64,000 nucleotides of DNA, from NCBI RefSeq assembly GCF_036850765.1, contig NC_089491.1:132300266-132364265 (forward strand). Direction: 5' to 3'. The notes under the pieces are model-generated. The model worked only from the letters and a program-made list of their open reading frames with translations. It was not told the DNA's origin and did no database searches. Shown in pieces: positions 1 through 11,808 of this stretch. This DNA comes from Saccopteryx bilineata. Lineage: Eukaryota; Chordata; Mammalia; Chiroptera; Emballonuridae. Made by a program: the position numbers and the translations under genes. Positions within the stretch are counted from its first letter, which is position 1; every line of letters starts with the position of its first letter.

Positions 1-2095
1 AGAAAAATCTATCTTTGGAGCATCTGGGAGTTTCATATACTGAAGGCAAAGGTAGGATCAAGCAAAAAATTGACTAAATATATAATCAACCCTGAAAGAA
101 ATAAGGACAAAAGAACACTCTGCCTTGCTCACTAACCTGAGCAAAGGCTGCTTTCACTTGGAACTGAGAGTGGGGCGGGGGCCTAAGGATGTGGAGGAAG
201 CTAACTGTGGCACGAACGTTTGTTCAAGCCAAGGAAAGAGTGTTCCTGTGGAGAATCAGCCCATGCGTGCAAACGCCTGTACCGCAAGCAGCAGCTGCCA
301 GCGTTGCACGGGGAGCGCGCCAAAGTGAACTTCCCTTCACCCGAGCTTCTCTGGGCAGGCGGGCGCCTCACCCAGCCATCCAAGCAAACAATCAAGCTTC
401 GGGGAAGGGGCGCGCAGGCAGCTTGCAGTCCTTTCTGGAGCAGATCGGTGGATCCAATCACTGAAATTACCTTAACCAACAGGCTGCTCACCTCCCAACT
501 GACCTACACGGCTCTAATTGACAAGATCTCTCTCAGTTCAGAGATCTAAGACAAGAGGCGTGATATTTTTTAGTGCCTCTTGCTAAAGGGATGGGGGCAA
601 CTTCTGATTGACAGAGCTTTCATACTCAGGGATATATGCTAAAAAGAGGGACTTGGAAGATGTTAAGACCTCCTATACTGCAGGCAGCGACTAGTGCATC
701 TTCTTCCCAGCCAAAACAGGTTACAAAGTGCGGAAAGCCTGGGGAGAGTGGTCCCACAGAGTGCTAGGCATGCTGAACAGGCCTGGAGGCTCATTGAAAG
801 TCACCTTGAGAGCAATTGGCTCCCAGCCCCGCCTGAATACGCTGGTGGTTCTGACTGCCAGAGCCTTACCCAGAGCCCTGCGTTAAGTGGGGATAGAGTG
901 GGGATTTGGCAGCTCTTTGAGCCTCTTACTCCCCAGGCAGAGGCAGCAGCAGCCTCATAGCTGGATCATCAGGCTTCTAATTAATGGAAGGAGAGACTAG
1001 GAGAGAGGCTCAGGGAAAACGGACTTTCTCATCATCGGAGCCTGCAAACACTAACAAGCCTTGACTACCGAGACTGAAACCTAATATATGACATCGCCGT
1101 AGAGTCTCATCAACTGCAAATCTCTACCTAAGCGTGCCACAGGGGCAGAGCCTGGGGTACAGAGTCACCAACCAGGAAGAGGGAGAGGAAAGAAAAAGGA
1201 AGAAGTTAACCTCTCAAAATCAAGAAAAATCCACAGACTTTATAACTTGTTCCACTATTTTTTTGTTTCTTTCATCTTCTTGCCTTTATTATTATTATTT
1301 CTATTTCCTCCACCTTGTTCCTTTTATTCTCTTCCCATCCTATTCTTTCCTCTTCTTGAACTACACTAGACATAAGTGTTACATTTTATTTCTTTTCTTC
1401 TCCCTTACTCTTCATGAGGTTTACACTCCAAAACCCTTAACTCTTTCTTTGTTTTTTTTTCTTTTTTCTTATTTTTTCTTTCCCCTTTTTCTTATTTCTC
1501 CCTCTCTATTAGTTTCTTCTTTTCTCCTTTTACTTTTCCTCTCATTCAATCCTCAATCACGAACAAATTATTTAATTTGGGACTCAAGTTTTTTTGTGGC
1601 ATTTTGAGTGTTTTTACTTTGCTTTTTAACTCATTAGCATTCCTCCTAACCCAGGATCTCCATTCTATTTAGTTTTTGCTTCACTCTATACAATAGTTAT
1701 TTTTTCCTTTTTCTTGTTTCCCTCTTATCCCTCTCATTATATCTCTTAGTCAACCATCATTTACAAGCAAGTCATTTTATACTTGACCCAAATTTTTTCC
1801 ATTTTTTTATTTTGTGAGTCCCTACTTCTTTTTTTATCCCTTGAACACTTCCCCCCAACTCAGGGCCTCTGTTATAGGCAGTTTTTGTTCCATTTAGCAT
1901 AATATAATTTACAGTACATCACGATATTTTCCTCAGGATGAGGGGAGAAGAGGGGAAAGAAGAAAGAAAAGGGGGGGAAATGATAAATTATTATTGGGTT
2001 TTTTTCCAAATTTTTTTCCATTTTTTTAACTTTTTTTTTTTTACTTTTTATTCTTTATTAATTCTCATTAGCGCTATCAACAAGACCACCCTCAG

Positions 2096-3434
2096 ATGCC
2101 ATTAAGAAAAAGGAAATCGCCTGACCAGGCGGTGCAGTGTATAGAGTGTCGGACTGGGATGTGGAAGGACCCAGGTTCGAGACCTCGAGGTCGCCAGCTT
2201 GAGGTCAGGCTCACTTGGCTTGAGCAAAAAAAAGAACCAGCTTGGACCCAAGGTTGCTGGCTCAAGCAAGGGGTTACTCAGTCTGCTGAAGGCCCGCGGT
2301 CAAGGCATATATGAGAAAGCAATCAATGAACAACTAAGGTGTCATAACAAAAAAAAAAAACCCTGATGATTGATGCTTCTCATCTCTCTCCATTCCTGTC
2401 TGTCTAGCGCTATCTATCACTCTCTCTGACTCTCTCTCTTTCTGTTCCTGTAAAAAAAAAAAAAAAAAAAAAAAAGGGGAAATCGAATATCATGGATACA
2501 AAAGATAAGGAAGTAGATAGACGTGGAAAAATCTAAGGAGAAAAAATTTAATATATTGGAAATGACAGAGAATTATAAAATAGAAATCCTAAAAATACTC
2601 AGAGATATACAAGAAAACAAAGAAAGGCAATTTAGGGAGCTCAGAAAACAACTCAATGAACACAAAGAATATATTACCCAGGAAATTGAAACTATAAAAA
2701 CAAATCCAATGGAGATGAAAAACTCAATTCATGAACTGAAAAACAAGGTAACAAGCTTAGCTAATAGAATAGGCCAGATAGAACATAGGATTAGTGACAT
2801 AGAAGACAAGCAACTTCAGGCACAACAGAGAGAAAAAGAGAGAGATTCAAAAAATTTTTTAAATGAGAAAGCCCTAAAGGAATTGTCTGACTTCATCAAA
2901 AAGAATAACATAAGAATAATAGGTATATCAGAGGGAGAAGAGAGAGAAAATGGAATGGAGACTATATTCAAACAAATAATAGAAGAAAACTTCTCAAGCC
3001 TGTGGAAAGAACTAAAGCCTCAAATTCAAGAAGCAAACAGAACACCAAGATTTCTTAACCACAACAAACCTACTCCAAGGCACATCATAATGAAATTGGC
3101 ACAAACCAACGACAAAGAAAAAATTCTCAAGACATCCAGGGAAAAGAAGAATACAACATATAAAGGAAGGCTTATTAGATTACCATCAGATTTCTCAGCA
3201 AAAACTCTACAAGCTAGAAGAGAGTGGACCCCAATATTTAAAGCCCTGAAAGAGAACAATTTTCAGCCAAGAATACTATACCCATCAAAGCTATCCTTCA
3301 AATATGAAGGAGAAATAAAAACATTCACAAATACAGAAAAAATCAGGGAATTTATCATCAGAAAACCCCCACTCCAGGAAATACTAAAGGGGGTTTTCCA
3401 CCAGATTCAAAGAACAAAACACAACCACAAGTAA
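2096..3434 (+). pseudogene. L1 ORF1 (RNA-binding coiled-coil protein), split by a SINE
   Basis: ORF1p is the trimeric RNA chaperone of L1. The start codon at 2096 opens with MPLRKRKS, as in the intact copy at 40483, but after eight codons a SINE (2120-2477) with duplicated GGAAATCG enters. The rest reads openly from about 2523 to 3434: a long Lys/Glu-rich coiled coil, then the RRM-like part (NNIRIIGISEGEE) and the C-terminal domain ending near GVFHQIQRT. The open 303-codon piece lacks the true N-terminus. Against the younger copy it carries a deletion near 2565 and many substitutions. It is a pseudogene unless translation restarts inside. Confidence 0.88.
2120..2477 (+). mobile_element. tRNA-derived SINE (family B, CCTGACCAGG head)
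   Basis: A full-length SINE with a tRNA-like head, a middle part mentioning neither coding nor LTR features, a TC-rich segment and an A-tail. It lies between perfect 8-bp duplications GGAAATCG (2112-2119 and 2478-2485) inside L1 ORF1. It is therefore younger than the L1 that hosts it. Confidence 0.93.
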
Positions 3435-4386
3435 AAGCTCCACCAAGAACACAATAAAACCAAATTTAAACTGTGACAACAAAGGCAAAAAAAAGGAGGA
3501 GAGGACAAAGATTAACAGTAGCAAAAAAGGATGAAGTGCAGAAAGACTCATAAGATAGGGTACTACAATGAATATGGTACGTACCCTTTTCATTATTTAA
3601 TGGTAACCACCCTTGAAAAAACCACCACAGAAACACATGACTTAAAAAAGGTAGCAACAGAGGAAAGAAGTATGGAATACAAACAAACAAAAACAAATGA
3701 TAGAAAAACAAAAGAGAAGAATCAAACAAGATACAAAACTAACAGAAAGCAATTTATAAAATGGCAATAGGGAACCCACGAGTGTCAATAATTACACTAA
3801 ATGTAAATAGATTAAACTCACCAATAAAAAGACACAGAGTAGCAGAATGGATTAAAAAAAGAAAATCCAACTGTATGCTGCCTACAAGAAACACATCTAA
3901 GCAACAAGGATAAAAACAAATTCAAAGTGAAAGGCTGGAAAACAATACTCCAAGCAAATAACATCCAAAAAAAAGCAGGTGTAGCAATACTCATATCTAA
4001 TAATGCTGACTACAAGACAGAAAAAGTATTCAGAGACAAAAATGGTCATTTCATAATGATTAAGGGGACGCTGAATCAAGAAGACATAACAATCCTTAAT
4101 ATATATTCACCAAACCAAGGAGCACCAAAATATATAAGACAGCTACTTATTGACCTAAAAACAAAAACTGACAAAAATACCATCATACTTGGAGACCTCA
4201 ATACACCGCTGCCGGCTCTAGATTATTCATCCAAACAGAAAATCAATAAAGATATATTGGCCTTAAACAAAACACTAGAGCACCTAGTGACAGACACTAG
4301 ACATCTACAGGACACTTCATCCCAAAGCGACAGAGTATACATTTTTCTCTAGTGTACATGGAACATTCTCAAGAATTGACAATATG

Positions 4387-4614
4387 GCCTGACCTGTGGT
4401 GGCGCAGTAAATAAAGCGTCGACCTGGAAATGCTGAGGTCGCCAGTTCGAAACCCTGGGCTTGCCTGCTCAAGGCACATATGGGAGTTGATGCTTCCAGC
4501 TCCTCCCCACCTTCTCTCTCTGTCTCTCTCTCCTCTCTCTCTCCCTCTCTGTCTCTCTCTCTCTCCCCCTTTCTCTCTCTTCTCTAAAATGAATAAATAA
4601 AATTAAAAAAAAAA
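4387..4614 (+). mobile_element. Short tRNA-derived SINE (family C, CCTGACCTGTGG head)
   Basis: The element is bounded by perfect 16-bp duplications AAGAATTGACAATATG (4371-4386 and 4615-4630). It has a tRNA-like head, a TC-rich run and a short A-tail, and sits in the endonuclease part of L1 ORF2. The long intact duplication marks L1-mediated insertion. Confidence 0.95.
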
Positions 4615-6165
4615 AAGAATTGACAATATGTTGGGCCACAAAAGTAACATCAGCAAATTCAGAAAAATTGAAATCGTACCAAGCATATTTTCTGATCATA
4701 AAGCCTTGAAACTAGAATTCAACTGCAAAAAAGAGGGGGGAAAACCCACAAAAATGTGAAAACTAAACAACATACTTTTAAAGAATGAATGGGTCAAAGA
4801 AGAAATAAGCACAGAGATCAAAAGATATATACAGACAAATAAAAATGACAGTACGACATATCAGAATCTCTGGGATGCAGCAAAAGCAGTAATAAGAGGG
4901 AAGTTCATATCACTTAAGGCCTTTATGAACAAACAAGAGAGCCCAAGTGAACCACTTAATTTCACACCTTAAGGAACTAGAAAAAGAAGAACAAAGACAA
5001 CCCAAAATCAGCCGAAGAAAGGAAATAATAAAAATCAGAGCAGAAATAAATGAAATAGAGAACAGAAAAACTATAGAAAAAATTAATAGAACAAGGAGCT
5101 GGTTCTTTGAAAAGATCAACAAAATTGACAAACCCTTGGCAAGACTCACCAAGAAAAAAAGAGAAAGAACTCATATAAACAAAATCCAAAATGAAAGAGG
5201 AGAAATCACCACAGACATCATAGATATACAAAGAATTATTGTAGAATACCACAAAAAACTATATGCCACCAAATTCAACAACCTAGAAGAAATGGATAAA
5301 TTCCTAGAACAATACAACCTTCTTAGACTGAGTCATGAAGAAGCAGAAAGCCTAAACAGACCAGTTAGCGGAACTGGGGAGGAAATAGAAAAAACTATTA
5401 AAAACCTCCCCAAAAATAAAAGTCCAGGCCCAGACAGTTATTCTAGTGAATTCTATCAAACAGTCAAAGAAGACTTGGTTCCTATTCTACTCAAAGTCTT
5501 CCAAAAATTGAAGAAGAAGCAATACTTCCAAACACATTTTATGAGGCCAACATAACCTTCATACCGAAACCTGGCAAGAACGGCACAAAAAAAGAAAACT
5601 ACAGACCAATATCTCTAATAAATACAGATGCTAAAATACTAAACAAAATACTGGGAAATCTAATACAACAACATATTAAAAAAATAATATATCATGATCA
5701 AGTGGGATTTATCCCAGAATCTCAAGGATGGTTCAACATACGTAAAATGGTTAACGTAATACACCATATCAACAAAACAAGGAACAAAAACCACATGATC
5801 TTATCAATAGATGCAGAAAAGGCATTCGATAAAATACAACACAACTTTAAGACAGTCAACAAAATGGGTATAGAAGGAAAATATCTCAACATGATAAAGG
5901 CCATATATGATAAACCATCAGCCAATATCATATTAAATGGGATAAAACTGAGGACTTTCCACCTTAAATCAGGAACAAGACAGGGTTGTCCACTCTCTCC
6001 ACTCTTATTTAACGTGGTGCTACAAGTTCTGGCCAGAGCAATCAGACAAGAGAAAGAAATAAAAGGCATACATACCGGAAAAGAAGAAGTAAAGGTATCA
6101 CTTTTTGAAGATGATATGATCCTATACATCAAAAACCCCAAAGACTCCACAAAAATATTACTAGA

Positions 6166-6378
6166 GGCCTGACCTGTGGTGGCGCAGTGGATAAAGCATT
6201 GACCTGGAAATGCTGAGGTTGCCGGTTCGAAACCCTGGGCTTACCTGGTCAAGGCACATATGGGAGTTGATGCTTCCAGCTCCTCCCCCCTTCTCTCTCT
6301 CTCTGTTTCTCTCTCTCCCTCTTTCTCTCCTCTCTAAAAATGAATAAATAAAATAAAAAAAATAAAAAAAACTTAAAA
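6166..6378 (+). mobile_element. Short tRNA-derived SINE (family C)
   Basis: It lies between duplications AAAATATTACTAGA (6152-6165 and 6379-6392), just downstream of the RT active-site region of the old L1. The head matches the copy at 4387 closely. Confidence 0.94.
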
Positions 6379-7121
6379 AAAATATTACTAGAAACAATAA
6401 ACCAATACAGTAAGGTCACAGGATACAAAATTAACATACAAAAGTCCATAGCCTTTCTATATGCCAACAATGAAATATTAGAAAACAAACTAAAAAAAAT
6501 AATCCCCTTCACGATTGCAACAACAAAAAATAAAATACCTAGGAATAAACATAACAAAGAATGTAAAGGACCTTTATAACAAAAACTACAAAGCATTGTT
6601 AAAGGAAATCCAAAAAGATACAATGAGATGAAAAAATATTCCTTGTTCTTGGATAGGAAGAATATAATCAAAATGGCCATATTACCCAAAGCAATTTATA
6701 AATTTAATGCAATTCCCATCAAAATTCCTATGACATTTTTTAAAGAAATGAAACAAAAAATCATCAGATTTATATGGAACTATAAAAAACCCTGAATAGC
6801 CAAAGCAATCCTAAGGAAAAAGAATGAAGCCAGGGGCATTATAATATCTGACTTCAAACTATATATAGGGTCATGACAATCAAAACAGCATGGTATTGGC
6901 AGAAAAATAGACACTCAGATCAATGGAACAGAATAGAAAATCCAGAAATAAAACCACATATATATGGTCAAATAATTTTTCATAAAGGGGCCAACAACAC
7001 ACAATGGAGAAAAAAAAGGTGCTGGGAAACTGGAAAGCCACATGCAAAAGAATGAAACTCGACTACAGCTTGTCCCCTTGTATGAAAATTATTTCAAAAT
7101 GGATCAAAGACCTAAATATGG

Positions 7122-7537
7122 CCCTGGCCGGTTGGCTCAGCGGTACAGCGTCGGCCTAGCGTGCGGAGGACCTGGGTTCGATTCCTGGCCAGGGCACACA
7201 GGAGAAGCGCCCATTTGCTTCTCCACCCCTCCGCCGCGCCTTCCTCTCTGTCTCTCTCTTCCCCTCCCGCAGCCAAGGCTCCATTGGAGCAAAGATAGCC
7301 CGGGCGCTGGGGATGGCTCTGTGGCCTCTGCCTCAGGCGCTAGAGTGGCTCTGGTCGCAACATGGCGACGCCCAGAATGGGCAGAGCATCGCCCCCTGGT
7401 GGGCAGAGCATTGCCCCATGGTGGGCGTGCCGGGTGGATCCTGGTCGGGCACATGCGGGAGTCTGTCTGACTGTCTCTCCCTGTTTCCAGCTTCAGAAAA
7501 ATGCAAAAAAAAAAAAAAAAACAAAACAAAAAAAAAA
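7122..7537 (+). mobile_element. Long tRNA-derived SINE (family A, GCCCTGGCCGGTTGG head)
   Basis: About 400 bp. The head has an A-box-like GGCTCAGCGGTACAGCG and a B-box GGTTCGATTCC, followed by a CpG-rich unrelated body ending in CAGCTTCAGAAAAA and an A-rich tail. The flanking CTAAATAT is repeated at 7112-7119 and after the tail. It interrupts the C-terminal half of the old L1 ORF2. Confidence 0.92.
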
Positions 7538-8735
7538 CTAAATATAAGACCTGAAACAAGAAAGTACATAGAAGAAGACATAGGCACTCAACTCATGGGC
7601 CTGGGTTTTAAAGAGCATTTTATGAATTTGACTCCAACGGCAAGAGAAGTGAAGGCAAAGATAAATGAATGGGACTACATCAGGCTAAAAAGTTTTTGCT
7701 CAGCAAGAGAAACTGACAACAAAATAAACAGACAGCCAACTAAATGGGAAATGATATTTTCAAACAACAGCTCAGATAAGGGCCTAATATCCAAAATATA
7801 CAAAGAACTCATAAAACTCAACAACAAATAAACAATCCAATAAAAAAATGGGAAGAGGACATGAATAGACACTTCTCCCAGGAAGAAATACAAATGGCCA
7901 ACAGATATATGAAAAGATGCTCATCTTCATTAGTTATTAGAGAAATGCAAATCAAAACTACAATGAGATACCACCTCACACCTGTTAGATTAGCTATTAT
8001 CAACAAGACAGGTAATAGCAAATGTTGGAGAGGCTGTGGAAAAAAAGGAACCCTCATCCACTGTTGGTGGGAATGTAAAGTAGTACAACCATTATGGAAG
8101 AAAATATGGTGGTTCCTCATAAAACTGAAAATAGAACTACTTTATGACCCAGCAATCCTTCTACTGGGTATATACCCCCAAAACTCAGAAACATTGATAC
8201 GTAAAGACACATGTAGTTCCATGTTCATTGCAGCATTGTTCACAGTGGCCAAGACATGGAAACAACCAAAAAGCCCTTCAATAGAAGACTTGATAAAGAA
8301 GATGTGGCACATATACACTATGGAATACTACTCAGGCTAAGAAATGATGACATCGGATCATTTACAACAAAATGGTGGTATCTTGATAACATTATACGAA
8401 GTAAAATAAGTAAATCAGAAAAAAACAAGAACTACATGATTTCATACATTGGTGGGACAAAAAATGAGACTAAGAGTCATGGACAAGAATATGGTGGTTA
8501 CTGGTGGTGGGGGGTGAGGGGGTCGCGGAAGGGAAGGAGGAGAGGGGGAGGGGGAGGGGAAGGGACACAAAGAAAACTAGATAGAGGGTGACGGAGGACA
8601 ATCTGACTTTGGGTGATGGGTATGCAACATAATTGAATGACAAGAAAACCTGGACATGTTTTCTTTGAACATATGTACCCTGATTTATTGATGTCACCCC
8701 ATTAACATTAATAAAAATTTATTTATAAAAAAAAA

Positions 8736-8935
8736 AGACACACTTTTTTTCCACCAAAAGTGGAGAGGAAAATGCTGGTGCCCCTTATGGAGGGAAAAAC
8801 ACAGTATTTTATTAAATATTTTAACATACCATTTGGTTCAGAATATTTTTTTCCTTATTTTCCTCCTTAAAACCCTAGGTGTGTCTTATGGTCAGGTACA
8901 TCTTACGGAGTGAAAAATACAGTATATAAAGTCTG
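8736..8935. repeat. Possible DNA-transposon remnant
   Basis: Two similar motifs, cttatggagggaaaaacaca and cttacggagtgaaaaataca, lie near the two ends of this AT-rich stretch. A related motif (gtgtgtcttataa) appears near 51784. I do not recognise the family. Confidence 0.3.
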
Positions 8936-9577
8936 TATCTAGTACACTTTTTATTTTAATATATACATGTTAATAAAGAGGACTAGAAGAAATTCACCAA
9001 GACATTAACTGTTGATTCTGGAGGAGAAATTAGTCTCTTTTTCTTTGTACTTTTACATAATCATGAAATGTTCTATAATGAGCAAATGCCAATTCTAAAA
9101 GCAGAAGAAAAAGAGTATCTTCAAAAACAGTCTCTGCCTGAGAAAATGGACTCTATGTTCAAAAATATGCTATACTTCTCTGCACCCCTGCCAGCCTGGA
9201 CCTCTGTGCACCAGCGATGGCCCTCGGGGGCTCAGTCTGGCTGCAGAAGGACAGGAAGGATGAGAGAAAGGGCTTTCAGGTCCTGCAGAGGCCAGCCAGC
9301 AGCAGCAGAGGTCACCACCAACGCCAGGGTGACAACAGGACAAGCAGGGGGAACTCTGGCCACAGGACCTATTGGGGGAGGAAGGTGCCCCAAATCCTGG
9401 AGAAAGGCAGAGCCAGCAGGCCCAGGGAGACGCTGCCCGCTCGGAGCCCGCCTGCTAGGTACTCCTTGTCTCCCCTCCTCTGTCCTCAGCTAGCCCCTCC
9501 CTGTCTTTCCTCTTTTCCATTTTTTTTGCGGCAATAAACAAAATCATCCCTGGCTTCCTCCCTTTATTTGATGAAGG
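8936..9577 (+). other. Unique stretch with a GC-rich, exon-like patch and polyadenylation signal
   Basis: From 9180 to 9500 the sequence is GC-rich and open in two frames (for example 9217-9537), then AATAAA occurs at 9533. This could be the 3' end of a processed pseudogene or a terminal exon. I do not recognise either translation and see no splice site that decides the matter, so no product is assigned. The rest of the stretch holds nothing recognisable. Confidence 0.3.
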
Positions 9578-9583
9578 ACGGGA

Positions 9584-10473
9584 TGTAGCGGAATAACCCA
9601 TTGCATGGCCTTGGATGGGAACACAGCCAACAAGAAAAGAATGTTTTGCTAAGAAAGTTGTTTTGTGGCCCTGGCCGGTTGGCTCAGCGGTAGAGCGTCG
9701 GCCTGGCGTGCGGGGGACCCTGATTCGATTCCCGGCCAGGGCACATAGGAGAAGCACCCATTAGCTTCTCCACCCCCACCCCCTCCTTCCTCTCTGTCTC
9801 TTTCTTCCCCTCCCGCAGCCAAGGCTCCATTGGAGCAAAGATGGCCCGGGTGCTGGGGATGGCTCTTTGGCCTCTGCCCCAGGCGCTAGAGTGGCTCTGG
9901 TCATGGCAGAGCAACACCCTGGAGGGGCAGAGCATCGCCCCCTGGTGGGCAGAGCGTTGCCCCTGGTGGGCGCGCTGGGTGGATCCCGGTCCGGTGCATG
10001 CGGGAGTCTGTCTGACTGTCCCTCCCCGTTTCCAGCTTCAGAAAAAAAAAAAAAGTTGTTTTGTGACTTGAAGGCGAGTCACTGAAACAAGTCTATGTGA
10101 CTGAAGGCAGTTGCTGGGCTTTTTTCAGTAAAACATTCTTATAAGATTGCTGTACTTTCCAAGGTTATTCCTTAAGGCTTAAGATAAGGAGAGGAATGTT
10201 GTGGAATGCATAGAAGCAATAGCAATTAATGCCTTGTGATACTATGTTGTTACTAAGTTACCTTGCAGGTGCACTCTATGTATCTTTAAGCAAAAGTTAC
10301 TCTTGATGTTATGCCAATTTCTCAGTAAACAAGCTTTTTGAAGTCTTGTGAATAAAATTAGGACACTGCATGAACTCAGGGCCATTTGCCTGAGCGAGCT
10401 GTGGTCCTTTGCTAGTCCTTGATGATTCTGTCTGCTGATCTCTCTCTCTCTGCGCTCCCGACTCACAACAACA
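9584..10473 (+). repeat. 5' LTR of the provirus, split by a SINE
   Basis: It matches the 3' LTR (16539-17027) once the SINE at 9668-10051 and its duplicated AAAGTTGTTTTGTG are removed, leaving about 492 bp. A plausible polyadenylation signal is the AATAAA near 10350. The inserted SINE is younger than the provirus because the 3' LTR lacks it. Confidence 0.95.
9668..10051 (+). mobile_element. Long tRNA-derived SINE (family A) inside the 5' LTR
   Basis: Perfect 14-bp duplications AAAGTTGTTTTGTG flank it at 9654-9667 and 10052-10065. The head carries GGCTCAGCGGTAGAGCG and a B-box-like GATTCGATTCC. The empty site is preserved in the 3' LTR at about 16609-16622. Confidence 0.96.
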
Positions 10474-10475
10474 TT

Positions 10476-10493
10476 TGGCACCCAACGTGGGGC
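10476..10493 (+). promoter_or_regulatory. Retroviral primer-binding site, tRNA-Lys(1,2) type
   Basis: TGGCACCCAACGTGGGGC begins two bases after the end of the 5' LTR. It differs by one base (A for G at position 5) from the site complementary to the 3' end of tRNA-Lys1,2, which several betaretroviruses use. Confidence 0.85.
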
Positions 10494-10581
10494 CTTAAGA
10501 AAAGGTTGGGAACAGATGGAACCCCGAAAGGGTAAGTTGGACACACTGTGAACGCGATACTTTCGGGTAACTAGCAAAGTC

Positions 10582-11808
10582 ATGGGAAATTCCCATTCAT
10601 TACGTGACAATTATGTACAGGTTTTGACATCCCTTTTAAAAGGGTCTGGGACTCAGATAAAAGACAAGGTTTTGTTATGTCTTTTAAATACTATTCAGAA
10701 ACACTGTTATTGGTATACTCCTGCACATTGTCAATTGAATTTGAATGTTTGGCAACAAGTAGGAAAATCTTTATGCTGTGTTCATCAGCACGGAGATCCA
10801 CTTGATGCTGAAATGTGGGCTGCTTATAATTTTATTGCTACAGCCCTTGGACCTTTGCAATCAGATGGAGATTCTGTTAAAGACTTGAGTGAGCTTATTT
10901 TTAATGAGCCTGAAGAATTTAATTCAGCACAGAATGAACAGAATAATGACTTGGACAATACTGTCTCTGCTTCTGAAGTTACTGATAATATTAATGAAAT
11001 TCAGCCGTCAACAGGCTTTCATCCCTCTTTCTTAAAAAATGAGGGAGCCCCTATGGATAATGTTGCCTGTCTTAAACATTTATTAAGTAAACTACAGTTT
11101 ACACTGGAACAACAGGAGAATGGAAATCAGTATACTGCTTATCCTGTTCAAAAGCAAGATATATGTGAGCCTACAGCTCCTCCAATTCAAGGTCAAAAAT
11201 TAACTGGTACTAGCAGGGGAAGGATTTTTCAATTCCCTGAAATCTCTAAAATGCAACAGGTGCTTATACGTCATAATGATTTAAAATCTAATTCTAGTAA
11301 TTTTTCTACATCTATTTTTCCAATTATTCGACAGCCTTTTCCTCTCAATGCTCCAGATCCTGGGGGAGGGCATAGTATCCAATTTGACCAATTTGAATTT
11401 ACTTTCTTAAAGCTAGTCAAACAATCTGTTGCTACATATGGACCTCAGTCCCCATATGTTCAAGGTCTTATCTCTTCCTATTGTAATGATCACTTGATGA
11501 TTCCTTTGGATTGGGATTTACTTGCTAGTACGGTTTTGGAACCCGGACAATGTTTACAGTTCAAATCTTGGTGGAGAGAGGAGGCTCTTCGAATATCTCG
11601 CAATGCCAGAAATAATCCTCCGGAAGTTACTTTTGAAATGCTCATCGGCGTTGGTGCTTATGCAGCTGTGGGACAACAAACTAGTTATACTGATGCTGTT
11701 ATAGCTCAGATTAGATCGCTTGTCTTAAAGCCTGGATGCAAATTCATGAAGTTGGAGACAAGGAAGAAAAGCTTTAAGCTTTACATCAGTTGGTACAAAT
11801 TCAATTAG
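10582..11808 (+). pseudogene. gag remnant: matrix, late-domain region and N-terminal capsid
   Basis: A 408-codon open frame starts with MGNSHS, a classical N-myristoylation context. Residues 1-100 resemble a betaretroviral matrix (WYTPAHC, MWAAYNF). Near residue 197 is PTAPP, a P(T/S)AP late-domain motif that recruits ESCRT. Capsid begins about residue 250 and shows conserved features such as YGPQSPYVQ, DWDLLA and FKSWWREEA. The frame goes astray near 11725: a capsid-like KAW reading continues in another frame. No major homology region or nucleocapsid zinc knuckles follow. The Trp codons here are intact, unlike those of the 3' half. It is a truncated gag, not a functional one. Confidence 0.87.

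Larger units (their letters stand above)
3762..8460 (+). pseudogene. L1 ORF2 (endonuclease-reverse transcriptase), heavily broken
   Basis: ORF2p normally carries an APE-like endonuclease, reverse transcriptase and C-terminal Cys-rich segment. The start is the ATG at 3762 (MAIGNPRVSI). Open pieces follow: endonuclease 3927-4352, RT N-terminal part 4947-5555, RT palm 5702-6172, and C-terminal pieces 7861-8340. The RT active-site box reads FEDD instead of FADD near 6108. Three SINEs (4387, 6166, 7122) and several indels separate the pieces. The Cys-rich end (CWRGCG, HCWWEC) survives near 8025-8075. Confidence 0.9.
1..8735 (+). mobile_element. Old L1 retrotransposon, nearly full length, 5' end outside the window
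   Basis: The first 120 bases align by eye with positions 38163-38340 of the second, full-length L1 in this window, so only about 70 bases of the 5' end lie before base 1. The order is 5' UTR (to about 2095), ORF1, inter-ORF spacer, ORF2, a G-rich 3' UTR (about 8490-8600) and an A-rich tail near 8700-8735. Four SINEs interrupt it. Both ORFs are broken by frameshifts, stops and insertions, so it cannot move by itself. Bases 1134-2090 are pyrimidine-rich 5' UTR, not coding. Confidence 0.93.

Noticed and set aside
1134..1607. 157-codon open frame rich in Phe, Leu and Ser
   Set aside because: It is the pyrimidine-rich 5' UTR of an L1; the codons reflect T/C composition.
7333..7587. Frames in the CpG-rich bodies of family A SINEs, repeated at every copy
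   Set aside because: They recur because the SINE recurs; their reading frames are broken differently in each copy.
9668..9740. tRNA-like A and B boxes in the SINE heads
   Set aside because: These are SINE promoters; the sequence does not fold as a complete tRNA and is repeated across the window, so no tRNA gene is called.
10582..11808. The 408-codon gag frame as a domesticated host gene
   Set aside because: It stops inside capsid after a frame change and sits in a recent insertion, so long-term selection has no support here.
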